DNA of 64,000 nucleotides, taken from Roseinatronobacter alkalisoli (GTDB lineage: Bacteria; Pseudomonadota; Alphaproteobacteria; Rhodobacterales; Rhodobacteraceae). The translations under genes and the position numbers were made by a program. The notes beneath the pieces were generated by a model that worked only from the letters and a program-made list of their open reading frames with translations, was not told where the DNA came from and ran no database searches. The stretch spans positions 248,001 through 312,000 of the forward strand of contig NZ_JAQZSM010000003.1 in assembly GCF_028745735.1 (NCBI RefSeq), read 5' to 3'. Of the stretch, positions 9,195-18,630 are shown piece by piece (position 1 is the stretch's first letter; each line of letters starts with the position of its first letter).

Positions 9195-10694
9195 ATGAGA
9201 GAGCTTTCACATTGGATTGACGGCCAACACGTTTCGGGCACATCGGGGCGGTTTGCCGATGTCTTCAACCCCGCCACAGGCGAAGTGCAGGCGCGTGTGC
9301 CGCTGGCGTCCAAGGCCGAACTGGATGATGCCGTTGCCCGCGCGGCCGCCGCACAGGTAAAATGGGGCGCCACCAACCCCCAGCGCCGCGCGCGTGTCAT
9401 GATGGCGGCTGTGCAGCTTATCAACCGCGACATGGACAAGCTGGCGGAAAAGCTGTCATCGGAACATGGCAAGACATTCCCTGATGCCAAAGGCGACATT
9501 CAGCGCGGGCTGGAAGTCATTGAATATTGCATCGGTGCGCCGCAAATGCTGAAGGGCGAATTCACCGACAGCGCAGGCCCAGGCATTGACATGTATTCCA
9601 TGCGCCAGCCGCTGGGCGTGGTCGCAGGTATTACGCCCTTCAACTTTCCTGCCATGATTCCGCTGTGGAAAATGGGCCCAGCACTGGCCTGCGGCAACGC
9701 GATGATCCTGAAACCCAGTGAACGCGACCCGTCCGTGCCGCTGATGCTGGCCGAAATCTTCAAGGAAGCGGGCCTGCCCGATGGCGTCCTGCAAGTGATC
9801 AATGGCGACAAGGAATCGGTGGACGCGATTCTGGACAATGAAACCGTTCAGGCGGTGGGTTTTGTGGGGTCCACCCCGATTGCGCATTACATCTATTCGC
9901 GCGGCTGCGCGGCCGGCAAGCGGGTGCAGTGTTTTGGCGGTGCGAAAAACCACATGATCATCATGCCCGATGCCGATATGGACCTGGCCGCCGATGCGCT
10001 GGTGGGCGCAGGCTATGGCGCGGCGGGCGAGCGGTGCATGGCGATTTCGGTTGCAGTGCCCGTAGGCGAAGGCACGGCAGACGCGCTGCGCGAACGCCTG
10101 ATCCCGAAAATCGAGGCGCTGAAAGTCGGCCCATGGACCGCAGGCGATGATGTGGATTACGGCCCTGTGGTAACCGCCGCAGCGAAGGAAAACATCCTGC
10201 GGCTGGTCGAAACCGGTGTGGAACAGGGTGCGGAACTGGTGATCGATGGCCGCAATTTCAGCCTGCAAGGTTATGAGGACGGCTTCTTTGTCGGACCGCA
10301 TCTGTTTGACCATGTAACCCCTGACATGGATATCTACCGCAAGGAAATTTTCGGCCCGGTTCTGTCGATGGTGCGCGCGGCCAGCTATGAAGAAGCCATC
10401 GGGCTGGCGATGGATCATGAATATGGCAATGGTACAGCGATCTTCACCCGCGACGGGGACGCGGCGCGCGATTTCGCCCATCGCATCAACATCGGGATGG
10501 TGGGCATCAATGTGCCGATCCCGGTGCCGCTGGCCTATCACACGTTCGGTGGCTGGAAGAAATCGGGTTTTGGCGATCTGAACCAGCACGGTCCGGATGC
10601 GTTCAAATTCTATACCCGCACCAAGACAGTGACTTCCCGCTGGCCAAGCGGAATCAAGGAAGGGGCGGCGTTCAACTTCAGGGCCATGGACTGA
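9195..10694 (+). CDS. mmsA: CoA-acylating methylmalonate-semialdehyde dehydrogenase MmsA
   Basis: Converts (methyl)malonate semialdehyde plus CoA and NAD+ to propionyl-/acetyl-CoA in valine degradation. The 499-aa aldehyde dehydrogenase has the ITPFNFPAMIPLWK substrate/NAD region and GFVGSTPIA. The nucleophile Cys281 is in GERCMAIS, where MmsA typically has GERCM in place of the usual GQxC context. The C-terminus includes HTFGGWKKSGFGDLNQHG. The ATG at 9195 has a strong AGGAGG. First gene of a valine cluster divergent from a LysR regulator. Confidence 0.96.
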   Translation: MRELSHWIDGQHVSGTSGRFADVFNPATGEVQARVPLASKAELDDAVARAAAAQVKWGATNPQRRARVMMAAVQLINRDMDKLAEKLSSEHGKTFPDAKGDIQRGLEVIEYCIGAPQMLKGEFTDSAGPGIDMYSMRQPLGVVAGITPFNFPAMIPLWKMGPALACGNAMILKPSERDPSVPLMLAEIFKEAGLPDGVLQVINGDKESVDAILDNETVQAVGFVGSTPIAHYIYSRGCAAGKRVQCFGGAKNHMIIMPDADMDLAADALVGAGYGAAGERCMAISVAVPVGEGTADALRERLIPKIEALKVGPWTAGDDVDYGPVVTAAAKENILRLVETGVEQGAELVIDGRNFSLQGYEDGFFVGPHLFDHVTPDMDIYRKEIFGPVLSMVRAASYEEAIGLAMDHEYGNGTAIFTRDGDAARDFAHRINIGMVGINVPIPVPLAYHTFGGWKKSGFGDLNQHGPDAFKFYTRTKTVTSRWPSGIKEGAAFNFRAMD

Positions 10695-10703
10695 ACACCG
10701 ATT

Positions 10704-10722
10704 GGGGGGCTTCGCGCCCCCC
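10704..10722 (+). terminator. Strong GC hairpin after mmsA
   Basis: GGGGGGC and GCCCCCC (plus one unpaired base) form a seven-pair stem around TTCGC, starting nine bases after the mmsA stop. Only TTCT follows, so termination may be partial, leaving some read-through into the acyl-CoA dehydrogenase gene. Confidence 0.45.
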
Positions 10723-10829
10723 TTCTGGCCTGCGGCCAATTCACCCCCTGCAGCGTATTTTCAGGCAAGATGAAATATTGCTGAAAGATTCCGGCACTAT
10801 CGGGGGACCGGACCTATTGGGAGGATGTG

Positions 10830-11972
10830 ATGGATTTCAGTTTGACCGGGGAATCAGACGCGATTTTCGACATGGCGCGTGCGTTCGGGGCCGAACACAT
10901 TGCGCCCTTCGCCCGCGACTGGGAAACACAGGGCAGCATTCCGAAGGATCTGTGGGCGAAATTTGCGGAACTGGGCTTTGGCGGGCTTTATGTGCGCGAG
11001 GATGCGGGTGGCGCGGGATTGTCACGGCTGGATGCCACGCTGATATTCGAGGCGCTGTCGATGTCCTGCCCGTCGGTTGCGGCGTTTTTGTCCATTCACA
11101 ACATGTGCGCGGCCATGATTGACAAGTTCGGGTCGGACCAGATGCGGGCAGAATTGCTGCCGCGTGTGGTCGGGCTGGACTGTTTCATGTCCTATTGCCT
11201 GACCGAACCGGGGTCCGGCTCGGATGCGGCCGCGCTGAAAACACGCGCAGAACGCGACAATGAAGGCTATGTGCTGAACGGGACCAAGGCGTTCATTTCG
11301 GGCGCGGGCTATTCCGATGGGTATATCGTCATGGCGCGCACTGGTGCGGACGGGCCGCGCGGCATATCCGCACTGGTGGTGATGGATGGCGCGCAGGGAC
11401 TGAGTTTCGGCGGGCTGGAAGACAAGATGGGCTGGCGGTCTCAACCCACCCGTCAGGTGCAGTTTGATGATTGCCATGTGGGCGCAGATGCGCTGCTGGG
11501 TGACGAAGGCCATGGGTTCCGCTATGCCATGGCCGGGCTGGACGGGGGGCGGCTGAATATTGCGGCCTGTTCCCTTGGGGGCGCACAGGCGGCGCTGAAT
11601 GCGACATTGGCCTATATGGCCGAACGCCGCGCTTTCGGCCAAAGCATCGACCAGTTTCAGGCGCTGCAATTCCGGTTGGCGGATATGGAGATTGAGATGC
11701 AGGCCGCGCGCGTATTCCTGCGCCAGGCTGCGTGGAAGCTGGATCAGGGCGCGCCGGATGCGACGAAATTCTGCGCCATGGCCAAGAAATTCGTGACCGA
11801 GGCGGGCAGCCGCGTCGTGGACCAATGCCTGCAACTGCATGGCGGTTATGGCTACCTGGCCGATTACGGGATTGAAAAGCTGGTGCGCGATCTGCGGGTT
11901 CACCAGATCCTTGAAGGGACAAATGAAATCATGCGCCTGATCGTTGCACGCCAGATGCTGGGGGCGCGCTGA
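10830..11972 (+). CDS. Acyl-CoA dehydrogenase, probably isobutyryl-CoA dehydrogenase
   Basis: FAD enzyme (380 aa) oxidising isobutyryl-CoA to methacrylyl-CoA in valine degradation, if the neighbourhood is a guide. It shows CLTEPGSGSDAAALKTRAERD (FAD/substrate loop). The C-terminal ILEGTNEIMR contains the catalytic Glu (about residue 362), aligned to Glu376 of MCAD. The ATG at 10830 has GGGAGG five bases upstream; a GTG three bases earlier is also in frame. Its stop overlaps the next start (TGATG). The exact acyl chain is inferred from context. Confidence 0.92.
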   Translation: MDFSLTGESDAIFDMARAFGAEHIAPFARDWETQGSIPKDLWAKFAELGFGGLYVREDAGGAGLSRLDATLIFEALSMSCPSVAAFLSIHNMCAAMIDKFGSDQMRAELLPRVVGLDCFMSYCLTEPGSGSDAAALKTRAERDNEGYVLNGTKAFISGAGYSDGYIVMARTGADGPRGISALVVMDGAQGLSFGGLEDKMGWRSQPTRQVQFDDCHVGADALLGDEGHGFRYAMAGLDGGRLNIAACSLGGAQAALNATLAYMAERRAFGQSIDQFQALQFRLADMEIEMQAARVFLRQAAWKLDQGAPDATKFCAMAKKFVTEAGSRVVDQCLQLHGGYGYLADYGIEKLVRDLRVHQILEGTNEIMRLIVARQMLGAR

Positions 11973-13018
11973 TGACGGATGTTCATATTCGCCGCGACGG
12001 CTGTGCAGGCCGTATCACGCTGACCCGCGCATCGGCACTGAACGCGCTGAATTACGAGATGTGCCTGACCATTGACGCCGCACTGATCGACTGGGCCAAA
12101 GATGACAGTGTGGCGCTGATCATCATGGACGCGACCGGCGAGAAGGCGTTTTGCGCGGGCGGTGATATTGCAAGGATATACGCCACGGGCCGCGCCGGGG
12201 ATTACGCCTATGGCCGCAGCTTCTGGCATGATGAATACCGCATGAATGCGCGGCTGGCGGAGTATGGCAAACCGATTGTCAGCTTCATGCAGGGTTTTGT
12301 CATGGGCGGCGGCGTGGGGCTGGGCTGCCATGTCAGCCACCGGGTGGTCGGTGAAAGCAGCCAGATTGCCATGCCCGAATGCGGCATTGGTCTGATTCCG
12401 GATGTGGGCGGCACGCATCTTCTGGCGCGCGCACCGGGGCAACTGGGGGCCTATCTGGGCCTGACCGGCGCGCGTATGGGCGCGGCAGATGCCATCCGCG
12501 CGGGTTTTGCGGATATGTTCCTGCCTGAAGCTGACTGGGACAGCGCCAAGGCCGCGCTGATCAGCACTGGAAATCCTGATGCATTGCAGCCCGGGGCAGA
12601 GTCGCCAGCGGCGCAATTGCTGGCGCATCAACCGTTGATTGACGCGGCATTCGGGCAGGGCAGCGTGGCCGGTATTGTCCGCGCGCTGGAACAGGATGGG
12701 TCGGATTTCGCAACCCGGACAGCAAAAACCCTGCGGCGGAATTCCCCGCTTTCAATGGCCTGTACCCTGACGATGCTGCGCAATCCCGCAGCCCGCGCCA
12801 CCATCCGCGACGCATTGGCGCAGGAATACCGCTTCACATGGCGGTCAATGGAGAATTCGGATTTTCTGGAAGGTATCCGCGCAGCCATTATCGACAAGGA
12901 CCGCGCCCCCCGCTGGGGGCATGACGGGATTGACGCCGTGACCGACTCAGAAGTGGCCGCGATGCTGGCCTCGCTCGGGCCGGATGAGCTGACATTTGCA
13001 ACAACCGGGAAGGGGTGA
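11972..13018 (+). CDS. 3-hydroxyisobutyryl-CoA hydrolase-type crotonase-fold protein
   Basis: 348 aa, crotonase superfamily, ECH_2/HIBCH branch. Oxyanion-hole elements are visible in KAFCAGGDIARIY and FVMGGGVGLG, and the HIBCH-like MPECGIGLIPDVGGTHLLAR block follows. It is longer than simple enoyl-CoA hydratases (about 260 aa), which favours hydrolase. Between an acyl-CoA dehydrogenase and mmsB, it fits the CoA-releasing step that makes 3-hydroxyisobutyrate. Public annotation often calls this family enoyl-CoA hydratase/isomerase. Confidence 0.9.
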   Translation: MTDVHIRRDGCAGRITLTRASALNALNYEMCLTIDAALIDWAKDDSVALIIMDATGEKAFCAGGDIARIYATGRAGDYAYGRSFWHDEYRMNARLAEYGKPIVSFMQGFVMGGGVGLGCHVSHRVVGESSQIAMPECGIGLIPDVGGTHLLARAPGQLGAYLGLTGARMGAADAIRAGFADMFLPEADWDSAKAALISTGNPDALQPGAESPAAQLLAHQPLIDAAFGQGSVAGIVRALEQDGSDFATRTAKTLRRNSPLSMACTLTMLRNPAARATIRDALAQEYRFTWRSMENSDFLEGIRAAIIDKDRAPRWGHDGIDAVTDSEVAAMLASLGPDELTFATTGKG

Positions 13019-13020
13019 GG

Positions 13021-13893
13021 ATGAAAATCGGGTTTATCGGATTGGGAAATATGGGCGGACCGATGGCGGCAAATCTGGCGCGCGCGGGCCATGACGTGGC
13101 AGGGTTCGACCTTGCAGCCCCCTGCCCCGACGGGGTGGCCAGCGCCGCAAGTGCCGCAGATGCCGCGACCGGCGCGGATGTGGTCATCACCATGCTGCCC
13201 AATGGCGCGATTCTGCGCGATGTCGCTGCGAATGTTATTCCCGCCATGCGCACAGGTGCTGTGCTGTGCGATTGTTCAACCGTGGATGTGGACAGTGCGC
13301 GTGCAGTTGCACAGCAGGCCGCAGATGCAGGCATCGGCGCGCTGGATGCGCCAGTGTCGGGCGGTGTCGGCGGGGCGGCGGCGGGCACGCTGACCTTCAT
13401 GGTCGGCGGGTCAGATGACGCATTCGCCACTGTTCAGCCCTTGTTCGCCATCATGGGCCAGAAAGCAGTGCATTGCGGCGCATCCGGTGCTGGTCAGGCC
13501 GCCAAGATCTGCAACAACATGATCCTGGGCGCAACAATGGCCGTCACCTGCGAGGCATTCGCGCTGGCCGACAAGCTGGGACTGGACCGCGCGCGCATGT
13601 TCGATGTGGTGTCCACATCATCAGGCTATAGCTGGTCGATGAACGTCTATTGCCCCGCCCCCGGCATCGGCCCTCAAAGCCCGGCCGACAATGACTACAA
13701 GCCCGGTTTCGCCGCCGAACTGATGCTGAAGGATCTGCGCCTGTCGCAGCAGGCCGCAGAAAGCGTCGATGCGCATACGCCCATCGGTGCGCGCGCCACG
13801 GAACTCTATGCCAGTTTTGTCGAGGATGAGGGCGGCAAGGGCCGCGATTTTTCCGCCCTGCTGCCGCATTTTGCGACGCGCGGGCGGGTATAA
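13021..13893 (+). CDS. mmsB: 3-hydroxyisobutyrate dehydrogenase MmsB
   Basis: NAD-dependent oxidation of 3-hydroxyisobutyrate to methylmalonate semialdehyde, the MmsA substrate. 290 aa with an N-terminal Rossmann motif GFIGLGNMGGPM, the substrate loop DAPVSGGVGGAAAGTL, and the catalytic lysine near residue 162 in GQAAKICNNM. The ATG at 13021 follows the previous stop by two bases; a GTG at 13015 would overlap it. Last gene of the valine cluster, which holds four consecutive steps. Confidence 0.95.
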   Translation: MKIGFIGLGNMGGPMAANLARAGHDVAGFDLAAPCPDGVASAASAADAATGADVVITMLPNGAILRDVAANVIPAMRTGAVLCDCSTVDVDSARAVAQQAADAGIGALDAPVSGGVGGAAAGTLTFMVGGSDDAFATVQPLFAIMGQKAVHCGASGAGQAAKICNNMILGATMAVTCEAFALADKLGLDRARMFDVVSTSSGYSWSMNVYCPAPGIGPQSPADNDYKPGFAAELMLKDLRLSQQAAESVDAHTPIGARATELYASFVEDEGGKGRDFSALLPHFATRGRV

Positions 13894-14205
13894 CCAACCG
13901 GATTATGCAATCCCCTGCCGGGATGTGACATCACAGCTTGCCGGTATAAAAACCGGCGGCATTGAGCGCGTATTGCGCAAAGTAGACCGGGCCAGCGCCT
14001 GTCCTGCATTCCGGCGCAAACCTGCGCTGGCTTTGTCTGGCCGGAATCGAGGCTTTGGCCATGGGGCTGATGCAGACTCGCCCCGCGAAAATAGCCGGTT
14101 TCAGCCCAGATCCGGCGGCACAAGACCATGCCGCCATTTCTTGTATTTTTTCATCAGAAGGGTCTTGCAGCCCCGCCCCGGCTTGGCTAAACAGCGCTTC
14201 ACAGT
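13894..14205. other. Intergenic region between mmsB and tRNA-Gln
   Basis: 312 bases. The only structure I see is a GCCGGT...ACCGGC hairpin at 13940-13957 around ATAAAA, with no T-run. No convincing gene; the tRNA-Gln promoter must lie here. Confidence 0.4.
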
Positions 14206-14280
14206 TGGGGTGTAGCCAAGTGGTAAGGCATCGGTTTTTGGTACCGTGTATCGTAGGTTCGAATCCTACCACCCCAGCCA
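14206..14280 (+). tRNA. tRNA-Gln (anticodon TTG)
   Basis: 75 bases with encoded CCA. It starts TGGGGTGTAGCCAAGTGG, the usual Gln 5' end, with anticodon loop TTTTGGT (TTG) and T arm TAGGTTCGAATCCTA. Acceptor arms pair. Confidence 0.95.
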
Positions 14281-14599
14281 GCTTTCTCGCAAGTTACTGA
14301 GTCCGAACTGGTTCCTGCGATCCGATTCGCAGCTTGAAACCGGCAGGATAAAATTCGCGGGGTGGCAGGTTCTCCGGGGTATGGGTGTCGGTGTTTGGTG
14401 ACGCCAAGATGACAACCGCGTTGCGTGTTCGCATCCCGCGTGCCGCCTTGAAATGTTCCCGGAACTCTGTGGGGGTTGTGACCGCCCGGTTGAGCCAGTC
14501 AGGCGGCGCACGAAAACTACGCAAAAACTGTCAGACCTGCGGAAGATGTATGACAATACGCCCCGCAACTATTTGTATTTAATGGGCGGAACGGGGAAA
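14281..14599. other. Intergenic region between tRNA-Gln and tRNA-CAU
   Basis: 319 bases with no recognisable gene. A minus-strand frame at 14294-14524 could encode 76 residues (starts MRSFRAPPDWLNRAVTTPTE), but I recognise no family and see no good ribosome binding site. Confidence 0.35.
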
Positions 14600-14676
14600 T
14601 GGTAGGCCCGGAGGGACTCGAACCCCCAACCAAAGCGTTATGAGCGCTCTGCTCTAACCAATTGAGCTACAGGCCC
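14600..14676 (-). tRNA. tRNA with CAT anticodon (tRNA-Ile2 or elongator tRNA-Met)
   Basis: 77 bases with encoded CCA. Acceptor stem GGGCCTG, D arm GCTCAATTGGTTAGAGC, anticodon loop CTCATAA (CAT), T arm GGGGGTTCGAGTCCC. It is not the initiator, as it lacks the GGGCGG-type initiator features. The GGGCCTG/AGCGCTCATAACGCT combination resembles the lysidine-modified tRNA-Ile2, but elongator Met cannot be excluded by eye. Confidence 0.85.
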
Positions 14677-14804
14677 GCCTGGGCGCGTTGCTACGCAGAA
14701 TGCGCGCGCTGGTCAAGCACCTGTTGCATATCGGATCGGTTGCCCTGCGCCGTGCAATCGGGTATCGCGCGCAACAAACACTCCTGCTGCAAAGGGCTGC
14801 GATC

Positions 14805-15851
14805 ATGTCAGAAGGAAAGAACGGGCTGAGTTACGCCCAGGCTGGTGTCGATATCGACGCGGGCAATGCATTGGTCGAGGCCATCAAACCCGCCGCCAAA
14901 GCCACCGCGCGCGCGGGAGTCATGTCCGGACTTGGCGGATTCGGCGCGCTGTTTGACCTGAAGGCAGCGGGATATAGTGACCCTGTTCTTGTGGCGGCAA
15001 CCGATGGGGTCGGCACCAAGCTGCGCATCGCCATTGATACAGGCCATCTGGACACAATCGGAATCGATCTGGTGGCGATGTGCGTCAATGATCTGGTGTG
15101 TCAGGGGGCTGAACCGCTGTTCTTTCTGGATTATTTCGCCACCGGAAAACTGGATGTGGCCGATGCCACACGCATCATCAACGGCATTGCGGCGGGCTGT
15201 CAGGCATCTGGCTGTGCCTTGATCGGTGGCGAAACGGCAGAAATGCCTGGCATGTATGACGCCAAGGATTTCGACCTAGCCGGTTTTTCCGTAGGGGCCA
15301 TGGAACGCGGCGCCGCGTTGCCTGCGGGGGTTGGCGCGGGCGATGTGCTGCTGGGGCTGGCATCTGACGGGGTGCATTCCAACGGCTACAGCCTTGTGCG
15401 CAAGGTGGTGGAACATGCCGGACTGAACTGGGACAGCCCTGCACCCTTCGGCACAGGCAGCTTGGGCGCGCAATTGCTGGCCCCCACGCGCCTCTATGTG
15501 AAACCCGCGCTCGCTGCGATCCGCGCAGGTGGCGTGCATGCGCTGGCCCATATCACTGGCGGCGGGCTGACAGAAAACCTGCCGCGCGTGCTGCCCGAAG
15601 GGCTGGGTGCAGATATTGACCTTGGCGCATGGTCGCTGCCGCCGGTCTTCAGCTGGCTGGCAAAATCGGGCGGGCTGGAACAGGCGGAAATGCTGAAAAC
15701 CTTCAACGCGGGTATCGGTATGGTGCTGGTTGTGGCCGCAGACCGTGCAGATGCATTGTCGGATCTGTTGCGCGACACTGGCGAAAATGTCCACCGCATC
15801 GGCACCGTGACCGAAGGCGCGGGTATGCGTTACACTGGACAGCTTGCATGA
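14805..15851 (+). CDS. purM: Phosphoribosylformylglycinamidine cyclo-ligase PurM
   Basis: ATP-dependent ring closure of FGAM to AIR in purine synthesis. 348 aa, starting [18 protein letters not shown]. It shows [47 protein letters not shown] and [16 protein letters not shown], all diagnostic for PurM. An upstream in-frame start (14688) would run almost to the neighbouring tRNA and is rejected. Four-base overlap with purN. Confidence 0.97.
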   Translation: MSEGKNGLSYAQAGVDIDAGNALVEAIKPAAKATARAGVMSGLGGFGALFDLKAAGYSDPVLVAATDGVGTKLRIAIDTGHLDTIGIDLVAMCVNDLVCQGAEPLFFLDYFATGKLDVADATRIINGIAAGCQASGCALIGGETAEMPGMYDAKDFDLAGFSVGAMERGAALPAGVGAGDVLLGLASDGVHSNGYSLVRKVVEHAGLNWDSPAPFGTGSLGAQLLAPTRLYVKPALAAIRAGGVHALAHITGGGLTENLPRVLPEGLGADIDLGAWSLPPVFSWLAKSGGLEQAEMLKTFNAGIGMVLVVAADRADALSDLLRDTGENVHRIGTVTEGAGMRYTGQLA

Positions 15852-16462
15852 GCCTGCGCGTTGCGATCCTGATTTCGGGGTCGGGGTCCAATATGGTGGC
15901 GCTGGCACAGTCGATGCAGGGCGACCACCCTGCCCGGCCCTGTCTGGTACTGGCAAATGACCCCGCAGCTGGCGGGCTGCGCAAGGCCGAAGACATGGGC
16001 ATTGCCACAGCGGCGGTCGATCATCGCCCCTTTGGCGGCGACCGCGCCGCATTCGAGGATGCGCTGCTGCGCCCGCTGATGGATGCGCATCCTGACCTGA
16101 TTGCGCTGGCAGGGTTCATGCGCGTCCTGACACCGGAATTTGTGGCCCGGTTCGAAGGGCGGATGCTGAATATTCACCCGTCGCTTCTGCCGAAATACCG
16201 GGGCCTGAACACCCATGCCCGTGCAATTGCCGCAGGCGACACGGTCGCAGGCTGCACGGTTCATGAAGTGACCCCCGCACTGGATGACGGGCCGATTCTG
16301 GGTCAGGCGCGTGTGCCGGTGCTGCAAGGCGACACCGCAGAGTCGCTGGCCGCACGGGTGTTGCCAATGGAGCATCGCCTGTATCCCGCCGTTCTGCGCC
16401 GCGTAGCCATGGGCGAACGCGGCCTGCTGACACTGACCGATGGCATGGTCGGATCAGCTTGA
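15848..16462 (+). CDS. purN: Phosphoribosylglycinamide formyltransferase PurN
   Basis: 10-formyl-THF-dependent formylation of GAR in purine synthesis. 204 aa with the GAR-binding SGSGSNM near the N-terminus, the catalytic Asn/His in [16 protein letters not shown], and the conserved [12 protein letters not shown] Asp segment. It starts inside the purM stop (ATGA), so the two are translationally coupled. Confidence 0.97.
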   Translation: MSLRVAILISGSGSNMVALAQSMQGDHPARPCLVLANDPAAGGLRKAEDMGIATAAVDHRPFGGDRAAFEDALLRPLMDAHPDLIALAGFMRVLTPEFVARFEGRMLNIHPSLLPKYRGLNTHARAIAAGDTVAGCTVHEVTPALDDGPILGQARVPVLQGDTAESLAARVLPMEHRLYPAVLRRVAMGERGLLTLTDGMVGSA

Positions 16463-16700
16463 AATCTCTGCAGGTGGAATCCGGTCTTTTGCCGAGGTTT
16501 GGGAATTCCGCAAAGGGCGCAAACGACAGCCCCAGCACGGATCAGACCTGCCTTGCGATGCTGCCTGCCACGATCATGCGCTGGCGCGTGGGGCTTTCCC
16601 CAACGAACAACGCCTGCCCAATCTGATTTGCTGATATGCCCTGACCCACGCTACGGGAATCATGGGAACCTGGTTTGCGCTTGCGGAAAAACTGCCTCAA

Positions 16701-17282
16701 TCATCCGCCGACGCGCGCGCGAAAGGCCGCCACCTCGCGTTCCAGCCGCCGCAGCGCCGCGCGTTCCAGCCCCAGTTCCAGTTGCAGATGCAGAATTTCG
16801 GACCGGTTATTTTGCCACTCCGCGCGCAAGCCCGTGTCGCTGTCTGCAGCCAACGCCCCGACAATCACATTACTTCTGTCACGCAGGCTATTTATTTCAT
16901 TCAATAAATTCTGAACCCGCATCCGTTGCGCATGTTCGCGCAGCCCCAGCGCATGCCCTTCATCAAACCCTGCCGCCTGCGCCGCCGGGCACAGATTGCG
17001 GTTGATGCGCCCACGCTGCCCTTCGGCCAGTCCCGACAAGGGGGTGCAGAACTGCCGCAACCCCTGATCATACCCGCGCTGCCACGCGCTGCGTTCCGGC
17101 GCAACATCCACCTTTGCGCATTGGCGCTGGTGGCGCTCAAACTGCATATCGGGCCGTTCCCCCGCCGCCCCGTCACGCAGCCCGATAGCGGTCCAGTCCC
17201 CTTGCAGGCATTCTTCGCGGCTGATCGAGGCGCAGGACGCCAGAATCACAAGCCCCAGAAGCGGCAGGACGGCCCCTTTCAC
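16701..17282 (-). CDS. DUF2799 lipoprotein
   Basis: 193-aa predicted lipoprotein: signal sequence MKGAVLPLLGLVILASC with the lipobox Cys at residue 17. The body is a DUF2799-like region (CLQGDWTAIGLRDGAAG, WQRGYDQGLRQFCTP, GFDEGHALGLREHAQ), followed by a helical, possibly coiled-coil C-terminus rich in Leu/Glu/Arg. Function unknown. The start overlaps the rlmB stop by four bases, so it is co-transcribed with rlmB. Confidence 0.8.
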   Translation of the reverse strand: MKGAVLPLLGLVILASCASISREECLQGDWTAIGLRDGAAGERPDMQFERHQRQCAKVDVAPERSAWQRGYDQGLRQFCTPLSGLAEGQRGRINRNLCPAAQAAGFDEGHALGLREHAQRMRVQNLLNEINSLRDRSNVIVGALAADSDTGLRAEWQNNRSEILHLQLELGLERAALRRLEREVAAFRARVGG

Positions 17283-18073
17283 GGCGTCAGCTCCGGTTGC
17301 GCCAGATGCGCCGCATAAAGGGCAACCGCCGCCGCGTTGGACACATTCAACGATCCGAAATCCGCCGCCGCCGGAATGCGCGCGATATAGTCGCAGCTCT
17401 CGCGAGTCTTGTCGCGCAGCCCCGGCCCTTCGGCCCCCAGCACCAGCCCGACAGGACCGCCCGGCACCGAAGCCAATGTCTGGCCAAGCGTCTGCGGCCC
17501 GTCGCCATCCAGTCCGATCATGACATAGCCCATATCCTTCAGGCTTTCCATTTCCTCCGCCAGATTGCGCACCCGCAGATAGGGCTGTCGTTCCAGTGCA
17601 CCGCTGGCGGTCTTGGCCAGCGCGCCGGTTTCAGGGGCGGCATGGCGCTGCGTGGCGATCACAGCGCAGGCACCGAACACTTCCGCCGACCGCAGGATCG
17701 CGCCCACATTATGCGGGTCGCTGACCCGGTCCAGCAGCACGACCAGCCCCGCCCCGCCCTTCGGCGCACAGCGCGCAGCAATGTTGCCCCAGTCCAGTGG
17801 CCGCACTTCCAGCGCTGCGCCCTGATGCACGGAATCCGCCGCGACCGGGGCCGCGAATCTGCGCGCATCGGAAATTTCGGGGGTCATGCCGCTGGCCGCG
17901 ATTGCGTCTTCCAGCTTCTGCGCCGCATTCAGTGTCACAACCAGACGCATCTTGTCGCGCATGGGGTTCATCAACGCATCGCGCACCGCATGCAGGCCAA
18001 ACAGCCAGAGCGATTCTGTTTTCGCCGCACGCCGCGCCTTTTCCTTGTCGATGACCCAATCGGGTTTCTTCAT
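17279..18073 (-). CDS. rlmB: 23S rRNA (guanosine2251-2'-O)-methyltransferase RlmB
   Basis: SpoU-family 2'-O-methyltransferase, 264 aa. N-terminal substrate-binding part begins LWLFGLHAVRDALMNP. The SPOUT motifs are LLDRVSDPHNVGAILRSAEVFGA, VGLVLGAEGPGLRDKTRESCD and a C-terminal SLNVSNAAAVALYAAHLA. The ATG at 18073 (MKKPDWVIDKEKA) is preferred; a longer frame upstream runs through the divergent tRNA-Tyr. Confidence 0.95.
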   Translation of the reverse strand: MKKPDWVIDKEKARRAAKTESLWLFGLHAVRDALMNPMRDKMRLVVTLNAAQKLEDAIAASGMTPEISDARRFAAPVAADSVHQGAALEVRPLDWGNIAARCAPKGGAGLVVLLDRVSDPHNVGAILRSAEVFGACAVIATQRHAAPETGALAKTASGALERQPYLRVRNLAEEMESLKDMGYVMIGLDGDGPQTLGQTLASVPGGPVGLVLGAEGPGLRDKTRESCDYIARIPAAADFGSLNVSNAAAVALYAAHLAQPELTP

Positions 18074-18253
18074 ACCACGCCCCCAGTTCTGCCATATGCG
18101 CAATTGGCCTTCAGTATTGACCATGCGCAGCCCTGCACGCGGGATCAACCCCCAATGCACGCCCCATTGCACCTGCGCAAAATATCTGGCTGTTGGCATG
18201 GTTTCGGGCCTTGACGCTGCTGCGGCCCTTCGGTATCGAAGCGCCACGTCAGA

Positions 18254-18337
18254 GGGCGACGAGCTGCAAGGTGCGGCAGCGGACTGTAACTCCGCCGGGG
18301 AGACCCACGCCTGGTTCGATTCCAGGGTCGCCCACCA
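18254..18337 (+). tRNA. tRNA-Tyr (anticodon GTA)
   Basis: 84 bases with encoded CCA. Acceptor GGGCGAC/GTCGCCC, anticodon loop CTGTAAC (GTA), a long variable arm as in class II tRNAs, and T arm CTGGTTCGATTCCAG. Divergent from rlmB, an arrangement common in Rhodobacteraceae. Confidence 0.94.
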
Positions 18338-18630
18338 TTTCCCCATATATCTCGACCAGAAATAACGACGTGGCGCGCAGCAATCTGGCGTGATTCCGTG
18401 GGGGGATATCCGCCCCACCCGCCCAGGCGCGTGCATCTTATTCAAGGGTTGGAACCAACGCGGTTCCGGTTTGAACGTCCGAACCGGACCAGCCATTCAC
18501 CCGCATTGCTATTTTCAAGAATATTTTTCGACCTGCACCCACAGTCCGGTGCATTGTTCTTATTTCCCACAGGGAATTGCACTAATTCCAGAATTTTGTT
18601 CTAAATACACCAAGAAATCAGAGGCCTGTC
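18338..18630. other. Promoter region of the sulfate-assimilation operon
   Basis: 293 bases between tRNA-Tyr and cysG, with A/T-rich stretches near 18510-18620 and the palindromes described separately. No gene. Confidence 0.5.
18573..18589. promoter_or_regulatory. Palindromic candidate operator upstream of cysG
   Basis: GGAATT-GCACT-AATTCC is a perfect inverted repeat with six-base arms, 42 bases before the cysG ATG. An overlapping imperfect one (AGAATTTTGTTCT) follows immediately. This suits a dimeric repressor/activator of sulfur genes, but the regulator is not encoded in the window. Confidence 0.4.

Noticed and set aside
14294-14524. 76-codon minus-strand frame between two tRNA genes
   Set aside because: Fairly protein-like composition, but no family match, no good ribosome binding site, and another long frame overlaps it.
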